NCBI GenBank assembly: GCA_902493985.1
Contig: CABURR010000073.1
Span: forward strand, 1-7,468
DNA length: 7,468 bases
Direction: 5' to 3'
DNA from: an uncultured Collinsella sp.
GTDB taxonomy: Bacteria > Actinomycetota > Coriobacteriia > Coriobacteriales > Coriobacteriaceae
Below are positions 1 to 4,559 of the stretch, piece by piece. The notes under the pieces are model-generated. The model did not search any database. It saw only the letters and a program-made list of their open reading frames with translations, and had not been told where the DNA came from. The position numbers were made by a program, and so were the translations under genes. Each line of letters opens with the position of its first letter. The stretch's first letter is position 1.

Positions 1-178
1 TCTGGAACAGCCGTGCGCCGATGAGGAGACGTTGGTCGAAGCTGCGCTTGCGGTGCACCCGCGCAAGGTCGTTATCAAGCGACCGGTGAAGGGGCCACTG
101 CTTGCCGGCGTTAAGCCGAGCTATCAACTTGCGGGCAAGGCCGTTCGTTACGATGTTTTGGTGCCGCCGCGCCCGTAG
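1..178 (+). CDS. RsmJ-like SAM-dependent methyltransferase, C-terminal end (partial)
   Basis: Only the last 58 codons are inside the window; the frame is open from base 2 and stops at TAG 176-178. The visible tail contains KVVIKRPVKGPLLAG, then KPSYQLAGKAVRYDV, and ends VPPRP. The pattern VKRP...PLAG...GK..R(Y/F)D resembles the C-terminus of the RsmJ/YhiQ-type methyltransferase family, whose Escherichia coli member methylates G1516 of 16S rRNA. Many Gram-positive bacteria carry an uncharacterised relative with a similar tail. The catalytic Rossmann domain and SAM-binding motif lie outside the window, so the rRNA substrate is inferred by family only. The gene converges on the small minus-strand gene ending at 227, and I see no convincing terminator in the 48 bp between them. 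An unrelated methyltransferase class remains possible. Confidence 0.6.
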   Translation, partial: LEQPCADEETLVEAALAVHPRKVVIKRPVKGPLLAGVKPSYQLAGKAVRYDVLVPPRP

Positions 179-226
179 CTTGCGTGCGATGGCTGGCGCT
201 CCGTCAATGCCGTGCCGATGCGGCGC

Positions 227-529
227 CTATTTCCAAGGGTGCGACGTCAGGTGCCATCCACCGCAGTATTCGCATTTGTAGCAGGCTAGGCCGCGCCGCC
301 CGCGGTTTTCGCAGTCGGCCATAACGGCCTCGGCCTCGGCGCGCGTGTCGTAACGGTTTTTGCGTTCGCACGACTTGTAGCGCCAGGCTTCATCGCGCTC
401 GGCGTTCAGGGCATCGCGGCGCTCGTCTTCGCGCGCAAACAGGTCGCTCATATCGCCGCCGGTGGCAGCGCCCAAAAACTCGCTTTTGGCCTTTGACCAG
501 GCGGCTCGCTTTTTGCTCCCCATCTGCAT
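227..529 (-). CDS. small protein with putative C-terminal zinc site, function unknown
   Basis: This is a 100-residue protein when started at the ATG at 529-527. That start is preferred because GGAGAGG (542-536) sits 6 nt upstream; an in-frame TTG at 544 has no such site because it overlaps the ribosome binding sequence itself. The N-terminal half is charged and probably helical (residues 1-50, rich in K, R, E, D). The C-terminal half reads SCERKNRYDTRAEAEAVM and then YKCEYCGGWHLTSHPWK. Cys54, Cys86, Cys89 and His93 are well placed to bind one zinc ion; Cys73 and Cys83 are extra. The arrangement C...K..Y.(S/T)..EA...Y.C..C.GWHLT is familiar from short uncharacterised actinobacterial and phage proteins, by recollection. 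It is divergent from the acetyltransferase and shares its palindromic upstream region. I do not recognise a function; nucleic-acid binding is a guess. Confidence 0.72.
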   Translation of the reverse strand: MQMGSKKRAAWSKAKSEFLGAATGGDMSDLFAREDERRDALNAERDEAWRYKSCERKNRYDTRAEAEAVMADCENRGRRGLACYKCEYCGGWHLTSHPWK

Positions 530-547
530 CGCGCCCCTCTCCAAACG

Positions 548-579
548 TTGGTATCATTGCTCAATCAAAGTGATACCAA
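548..579. promoter_or_regulatory. Perfect inverted repeat between divergent genes (operator and/or face-to-face promoters)
   Basis: TTGGTATCA (548-556) and TGATACCAA (571-579) are exact reverse complements separated by 14 bp. They lie between the small zinc-site gene (start 529, minus) and the acetyltransferase gene (start 598, plus). On each strand the upstream arm reads TG-G-TATCA(T/C), close to the extended -10 consensus TGnTATAAT: + strand hexamer TATCAT at 552-557, minus strand TATCAC at 575-570. Transcription would then begin near 563-564 in both directions. No good -35 is visible on either strand. The site could equally be the operator of a dimeric regulator. The symmetry is seen directly; the role is inferred. 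Confidence 0.6.
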
Positions 580-597
580 TAAACGTGAGGTCGCCGC

Positions 598-1089
598 GTG
601 ATGATCAGAAAAACCCTCGATACCGACATTCCCGCTGTTATGGCTATCTATGACACGGCCCGCGCCTTTATGCGCGCGCATGGCAACGCCACGCAGTGGC
701 CCGAGGGCACGCCTTCGGCCGAGCAGCTGGCTGCCGATATTGCCGCTGGTGGCAGCTATGTGTGCGAAGTCGACGGTCGCGTGGTGGCGACGTTTGCCTT
801 TTTGCCGGGTCCGGACGAGTGCTATGACGTAATTGAGGACGGGCAATGGCGCAGCGATACTCCGTACGCCGTGTTGCACCGTGTGGCATCCGACGGCACC
901 GTGCACGGTATCGCGGCTGCGATGTTTGCCTTTGCCAAGGAGCGCGCCAACCACCTGCGTATCGACACGCATCAGGACAACCTGCCCATGCAGGGTGCGA
1001 GCCTCAAGGCGGGGTTTGAGCGTGCCGGCGTCGTGCATGTGTCGGACGGCACGCCGCGTGTTGCGTTTGACTGGCTGTGCGAGGCGTAA
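598..1089 (+). CDS. GNAT-family N-acetyltransferase
   Basis: A 163-residue single-domain protein of normal length for the GNAT fold, which transfers an acetyl group from acetyl-CoA to an amine. The N-terminus (IRKTLDTDIPAVMAIYDTAR, about residues 3-22) is the usual first strand and helix. A central strand pair follows (VCEVDGRVVATFAF, 55-68). The acetyl-CoA-binding region is LHRVASDGTVHGIAAAMFAF (93-112), followed by LRIDTHQDNLPMQ (120-132), GF (139-140) and a closing strand RVAFDWL (154-160). The R/Q-x-x-G-x-G/A loop is degenerate (ASDGTVHGIA), as in the subfamily with the RIDTH..N..M motif. The substrate is unknown. GTG 598 has GAGG (587-590) 7 nt upstream; ATG 601 is one codon inside and equally usable. 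The gene is monocistronic: a divergent gene lies upstream and a terminator follows. Confidence 0.88.
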   Translation: MMIRKTLDTDIPAVMAIYDTARAFMRAHGNATQWPEGTPSAEQLAADIAAGGSYVCEVDGRVVATFAFLPGPDECYDVIEDGQWRSDTPYAVLHRVASDGTVHGIAAAMFAFAKERANHLRIDTHQDNLPMQGASLKAGFERAGVVHVSDGTPRVAFDWLCEA

Positions 1090-1123
1090 AGGCCGAGTCA
1101 CATACCAGCGCTTCATCGAAATG

Positions 1124-1150
1124 AAAATGGCCCCGAGTGGGGCCATTTTT
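1124..1150 (+). terminator. Intrinsic terminator after the GNAT gene
   Basis: AAAATGGCCCC (1124-1134) pairs perfectly with GGGGCCATTTT (1139-1149) around a GAGT loop, giving an 11-bp stem that runs directly into a TTTTT tract (1146-1150). It sits 34 bp after the acetyltransferase stop codon. The A-tract on the left would also give a U-tract for minus-strand transcription, so the site may work in both directions. Confidence 0.9.
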
Positions 1151-1167
1151 GGTTACGGCGCTGTTTT

Positions 1168-1181
1168 GAAAGCCGGCTTTC
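1168..1181. repeat. 14-bp perfect palindrome upstream of the TetM-like gene
   Basis: GAAAGCCGGCTTTC at 1168-1181 is fully self-complementary with no spacer. It lies between the GNAT terminator and the TetM-like gene. With no loop it is a poor RNA hairpin, so a protein-binding site is more plausible, but no motif ties it to a known regulator. It may be chance in a GC-rich gap. Confidence 0.35.
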
Positions 1182-1202
1182 GCAAGGCGCGAACCTACGA
1201 AA

Positions 1203-1228
1203 ATCGCCGCGCGGCAACGCGGGGCGAT
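1203..1228 (+). other. Stem-loop with GCAA tetraloop upstream of the TetM-like gene
   Basis: ATCGCC (1203-1208) pairs with GGCGAT (1223-1228). After one G-G mismatch, CGCG (1210-1213) pairs with CGCG (1218-1221), enclosing the loop GCAA (1214-1217), a stable GNRA tetraloop. No T-tract follows, so it is not a terminator. It would lie in a leader RNA only if transcription of the GTPase gene starts upstream of about 1200; the better promoter-like sequence at 1278 is downstream of it. A self-complementary GCCGCGCGGC at 1206-1215 competes with this fold. Confidence 0.4.
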
Positions 1229-1254
1229 GAGCTCGGTCGGGGGATAGGGCCCGC

Positions 1255-1283
1255 TTCGCCCGCCGGCCCGTAAATTGTATCAT
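1255..1283 (+). promoter_or_regulatory. Possible promoter for the TetM-like gene
   Basis: TATCAT (1278-1283) matches the -10 consensus at 5 of 6 positions. A weak -35 (TTCGCC, 1255-1260, 3 of 6) lies 17 bp upstream. The start point would fall near 1290, leaving a leader of about 54 nt to the ATG at 1344. The stretch TTGTATCAT resembles the TTGGTATCAT arm found in front of the acetyltransferase gene. Predicted by eye only. Confidence 0.35.
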
Positions 1284-1343
1284 CCAGTGTGGAGCGTGAA
1301 CGCCCGTTGCCTCGCGCGATGGGCTTGTAATAAGAGGAGAGCC

Positions 1344-3347
1344 ATGTCGAAGCAAGTGGTCGTTGGAATCTTGGCGCATGTCGATGCTGGCAAGACCACG
1401 TTGGCCGAGGCCATGCTGTTCAACGCGGGTCGCATTCGCAAGCGCGGCCGCGTGGACGATGGCGATTCGCATCTGGACACTAACGCGATCGAGCGCGAGC
1501 GTGGCATTACGATTTTCTCGTCGCAGGCCGTGCTCGACCATGGCGATACCCACGTCATGCTCGTGGATGCGCCGGGGCATGTCGATTTTTCTGCCGAGGC
1601 GGAGCGCACGCTGCGCGCGCTCGACTACGCGATTTTGGTTGTGGGTGCCAACGATGGCGTACAGGGTCATACCGAAACCCTGTGGCGTCTGCTTACACGT
1701 TATGACATCCCGACGTTTATCTATATCAACAAAATCGATTTGGAGAATCCCGGCCGCGATGTCTTGTTGGCACAACTTGGGCAACGTCTTTCCGAGGGCT
1801 GCCTGGATGCCAACGAACTGCTGGCGGGCGGCGCCGTTCAGGAGGACGCTGCTGCGTTGGACGAGGCGGCGCTCGAGGAGTTTCTTGAGGCGGGTGAGCT
1901 TTCTGTCGCAACGCTGTCGCGCATGGTTGCCGAGCGCAAGCTCTTTCCATGTTTTGCCGGCTCGGCGCTCAAGGACCAAGGCGTGGACGAGCTGCTGGAC
2001 GGCATATGCGCGCTGATGCGTGAACAGGCATGGCACCCGGAGTTTGCCGCGCGCGTCTATCGTGTCAGCCGCGGGGATCGCGGCGAGCGCTTGGCATGGC
2101 TTAAAGTGACCGGCGGCACGCTGCATGCCAAGCAGATGATTGACGGACGTTCCGGTGCCGAGGCATGGGAGCAGAAGGTCGATCAGGTACGCATCTATAA
2201 CGGCGAAAAGTATGAGCTTGCCCAAGAAGTTGCTGCTGGCGGTATTTGTGCCGTGACGGGTCTTGCGCATGTTCGCCCAGGGGACGCCCTGGGCGCGGAG
2301 CCCGCGGGCGATGCGCCCGTCATTGCGCCAGTCCTCACCTATACGGTGCTTCCGGGCGAACACGATGTCCATGCGGTGTTCAAAGCACTGACTGAGTTGG
2401 CGGACGAAGATCCTATGCTCGGCGTAAGCTGGAATACGCATCTTGAGCAGATTCACCTGCAGTTGATGGGCGCCGTGCAACTCGAGGTCGTGCAGCGGGT
2501 GTTGGCCGATCGCTTTGGCCTTTCGATTGAGTTTGAGTCTGGCGGCATTCTCTATAAGGAGACTATTTCGCAGCCGGTCGAGGGCGTGGGTCACTTTGAG
2601 CCGCTGCGCCACTATGCCGAGGTGCATCTGCGCCTGGAGCCGTTGCCAGCGGGTTCGGGCGTGCAGTTTGGCACCGTGACCTCGACCGACGAACTCGATC
2701 TTAACTGGCAGCGTCTGGCGCTCACCAACGCCATGGAGCGCGGTCACCTGGGCGTGCTGACCGGCTCGCCTATCACCGATGTGCGCATTACGCTCACGGG
2801 CGGCCGCGCGCATGCCAAACACACCGAGGGCGGCGATTTTCGCCAGGCCACGTATCGCGCGATTCGCCAGGGGCTCATGCAGGCGCGTGAGGCCGGCGCG
2901 GCGGTACTGTTGGAGCCGTGGTATCGCTTTGAGCTCGAGGTGCCGGGGGAGTGCGTGGGCCGGGCGCTCTCAGATGCCACGCGTATGGGTGCCGAGTACG
3001 AGCCGCCGACGATGGCGGGCGACCGGGCGAAGCTTGTGGGTCGCGTACCGGCATCCGAGGTGCAGGATTACGCGCTGGAGGTGGCTGCCTACACGAGCGG
3101 TCGCGGTCATCTGTACCTGGAGTTCGCCGGCTATGCGGCTTGCCATGATGCCGAGCGCGTAATCGAGACGACCGCCTATGAGCCCGAGGCCGATCTGCCC
3201 AACACGCCCGATTCGGTCTTTTGCTCTCACGGCGCCGGTTACACGGTCAAATGGTACGACGTACCCGAGGCAGCCCACGTAAAGGTCGATCCCACCACCT
3301 TCCGCCCCTGGCGAGCGGCGGACGCCGAGTTTTTCGGCCATAGGTGA
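1344..3347 (+). CDS. TetM-like / EF-G-like translation factor GTPase
   Basis: A 667-residue GTPase close in length to ribosomal protection proteins (TetM is about 640). The G motifs are intact: AHVDAGKTT (11-19), RGITI (53-57), DAPGHVDF (75-82), NKID (129-132), SAL (207-209). EF-G-type domains II to V follow. Family members bind the ribosome near the A site and couple GTP hydrolysis to remodelling. In TetM, the domain IV loop YYSPVSTPADFR pushes against the drug site; here the equivalent is RAHAKHTEGGDFR (488-500), without the tyrosines and prolines. The C-terminus has TPDSVFCSHGAGYTVKWYDV (621-640), recalled from the family annotated as translation factor GTPases rather than proven Tet determinants. 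The ATG at 1344 is chosen because GAGGAG (1334-1339) precedes it and the G1 motif starts right after; an upstream TTG at 1275 adds 23 residues with no family character. Tandem stops TGA-TAG end the gene. Tetracycline resistance is not supported by sequence alone. Confidence 0.88.
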   Translation: MSKQVVVGILAHVDAGKTTLAEAMLFNAGRIRKRGRVDDGDSHLDTNAIERERGITIFSSQAVLDHGDTHVMLVDAPGHVDFSAEAERTLRALDYAILVVGANDGVQGHTETLWRLLTRYDIPTFIYINKIDLENPGRDVLLAQLGQRLSEGCLDANELLAGGAVQEDAAALDEAALEEFLEAGELSVATLSRMVAERKLFPCFAGSALKDQGVDELLDGICALMREQAWHPEFAARVYRVSRGDRGERLAWLKVTGGTLHAKQMIDGRSGAEAWEQKVDQVRIYNGEKYELAQEVAAGGICAVTGLAHVRPGDALGAEPAGDAPVIAPVLTYTVLPGEHDVHAVFKALTELADEDPMLGVSWNTHLEQIHLQLMGAVQLEVVQRVLADRFGLSIEFESGGILYKETISQPVEGVGHFEPLRHYAEVHLRLEPLPAGSGVQFGTVTSTDELDLNWQRLALTNAMERGHLGVLTGSPITDVRITLTGGRAHAKHTEGGDFRQATYRAIRQGLMQAREAGAAVLLEPWYRFELEVPGECVGRALSDATRMGAEYEPPTMAGDRAKLVGRVPASEVQDYALEVAAYTSGRGHLYLEFAGYAACHDAERVIETTAYEPEADLPNTPDSVFCSHGAGYTVKWYDVPEAAHVKVDPTTFRPWRAADAEFFGHR

Positions 3348-3370
3348 TAGAGGGTCAGTCTCTTTATCGC
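3344..3370 (+). repeat. Stem-loop over the TetM-like stop codon, family member A
   Basis: Bases 3344-3354 pair with 3360-3370 around the loop TCAGT (3355-3359): 11 pairs, three of them G-U (3345/3369, 3350/3364, 3353/3361). The GTPase stop TGA (3345-3347) and its tandem TAG lie inside the left arm. The 27-mer is 19/27 identical to the hairpin at 7071-7097, and each stem difference keeps pairing, including a double change (T3348-A3366 here, C-G there). Only a short TTTAT follows the GAG/CTC part, so simple intrinsic termination is weak. A degenerate member of a dispersed palindromic repeat, or a 3'-end RNA element, fits better. Confidence 0.6.
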
Positions 3371-3376
3371 ATCCTG

Positions 3377-3406
3377 TTGGTATAACTCGGTATAAGTTGG
3401 TATAAC
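3377..3406 (+). promoter_or_regulatory. Three tandem 10-bp repeats, probable promoter/operator of the ATPase gene
   Basis: TTGGTATAAC (3377-3386), TCGGTATAAG (3387-3396) and TTGGTATAAC (3397-3406) follow each other with no spacer, so the units repeat once per helical turn. Repeats 1 and 3 are identical and repeat 2 differs at two positions. Each contains an extended -10-like TG/CG-G-TATAA(C/G). TGGTA (3398-3402) is followed after 7 bp by its inverse TACCA (3410-3414). The ATPase start codon is 34 bp downstream of the last repeat. Binding of a cooperative regulator, or stacked promoters, would both explain the arrangement. Confidence 0.65.
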
Positions 3407-3440
3407 TATTACCAGGGTTTGCCAATCCGAGGAGGCCGAC

Positions 3441-4559
3441 ATGAATCCAAATCCCTTTAAGCTCACTGCTGGCAAGCGGCCCCCGGTACTCATCGGCCGC
3501 GAGTCGGTCATCGAAGATTTCGAGGAGGGGCTCGATAACGGCGCTGGAGCGCCGGGCAGGCTCATGCTCATTACGGGAAACCGCGGCTGCGGCAAGACGG
3601 TTCTCCTGCGGGAGCTGCAACGTCTAGCCAATGAGCGCGGATGGGCGGTTGTCTCCGATTCCGCCTCGCTTGGCTTATGCGACCGCCTGGCCGATGCGCT
3701 TCGCTCGAATAGGCCGGTTGTGACGTCAATGGAGTTCGGTCCGTCGTTTGGCCGGATGTCGGTCGAGGCGGCGCGAGCAAAGGGCGAAACGTTGCGAGGG
3801 CTGGTCAACGAGCGCCTCAAGAAGCTCGGTCCGGGCAAGGGCATACTGTTTGCGATTGACGAGGCGCAATCTGCGTCTATCGAGGAACTGGCGGCACTTG
3901 CCGTTCTCTATCAGCAGGTGCTCGGAGATCAGGATGCCACGGGCTTGTCCGATAGCGACCAGCGTGGTCTTGCGCTGGTGTTCGCCGGCTTACCCAGTAT
4001 GGTTGATGACTTGCTCGAAGAGCCGAGCGTGACGTTTTTGCGGCGTGCTCAGCAGCGTACGCTGGGGGCGATTTCTTTGCCCAAAGTGCGCGATTCGTAT
4101 ATCCAGACGGTCAAAGACGCTGGTCTTTACGTTGATGCGGAGACGGCGGACCTTGCGGCGCGCAAGAGCATGGGGCATCCCTATATGGTTCAGCTGGTGG
4201 GCTATTACATGTGGCGCTCTGCTGTCCGGCGTGGCTCGCAGGTCATTGAAGAGCGCGATGTTGAGGCTGGGCACGCGGATGCCGTCTCCGAGTTCTACGA
4301 AGCGGTTGACGCGCCCCTGTATTACGGGCTGCGCAGTCCACAGCGCCTCTTTATCGAGGCTATGGCGGTTGACGAGGACAAGCCGACGCGCATGGCGGAC
4401 ATCATTGAGCGTTGCGACCGAACCCAAAGCTGGGCGAGTAAATATCGCGCAAGCCTGATTCGCGAGCGCGTCATCGAGGCTGCCGGATACGGCCTCGTCC
4501 GGTTTACCGTGCCCATGCTGGGCGAGTATATCCGCGACCGCATTTTATGGCATGAGTAG
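3441..4559 (+). CDS. AAA/STAND-like ATPase with C-terminal winged helix
   Basis: A 372-residue cytoplasmic protein. It starts with NPFKLTAGKRPPVLIGRE (3-20), the lead-in typical of the archaeal-ATPase/AAA_16/Orc-like group of ATP-binding proteins. Walker A is GNRGCGKT (46-53) and Walker B is LFAIDEAQ (136-143). A sensor-1-like strand LVFAGLPS lies at 179-186, and an arginine cluster RRAQQR at 201-206 could act in trans or as sensor. A lid region follows with GHPYMVQLVGYYMW (245-258). Residues about 296-367 look like a winged helix (TRMADIIERC, then YRASLIRERVIEAAGYGLVRFTVP), suggesting DNA or partner binding. The start has a strong GAGGAGG (3429-3435) 5 nt upstream. It overlaps the UvrA-like gene by 8 bp, so the two are probably cotranscribed and coupled. 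A second member of the family ends at 7106 on the other strand. Its cellular role is not known to me. Confidence 0.85.
   Translation: MNPNPFKLTAGKRPPVLIGRESVIEDFEEGLDNGAGAPGRLMLITGNRGCGKTVLLRELQRLANERGWAVVSDSASLGLCDRLADALRSNRPVVTSMEFGPSFGRMSVEAARAKGETLRGLVNERLKKLGPGKGILFAIDEAQSASIEELAALAVLYQQVLGDQDATGLSDSDQRGLALVFAGLPSMVDDLLEEPSVTFLRRAQQRTLGAISLPKVRDSYIQTVKDAGLYVDAETADLAARKSMGHPYMVQLVGYYMWRSAVRRGSQVIEERDVEAGHADAVSEFYEAVDAPLYYGLRSPQRLFIEAMAVDEDKPTRMADIIERCDRTQSWASKYRASLIRERVIEAAGYGLVRFTVPMLGEYIRDRILWHE

Noticed and set aside
1319..1330. ATG-GGC-TTG-TAA mini-frame as a leader peptide for attenuation
   Set aside because: Three codons, no ribosome binding site of its own, and no terminator/antiterminator pair downstream.
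1275..1343. N-terminal extension of the TetM-like protein from TTG 1275
   Set aside because: The added 23 residues do not resemble the family N-terminus and the predicted -10 box lies within this stretch; ATG 1344 has a proper ribosome binding site.
1113..2822. A 569-codon open frame on the minus strand opposite the TetM-like gene
   Set aside because: It is a GC-driven shadow: no recognisable family, a histidine- and arginine-rich composition typical of antisense frames, and full overlap with a gene whose motifs are all intact.
1344..3347. Housekeeping elongation factor G (fusA)
   Set aside because: The G domain and length fit the TetM branch better, it lacks the EF-G domain IV tip, and there is no ribosomal protein operon around it.
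3377..3406. Start of a CRISPR array or plasmid iterons
   Set aside because: Units are only 10 bp, contiguous, three in number, and lie directly before a gene; there are no spacers and no replication gene.
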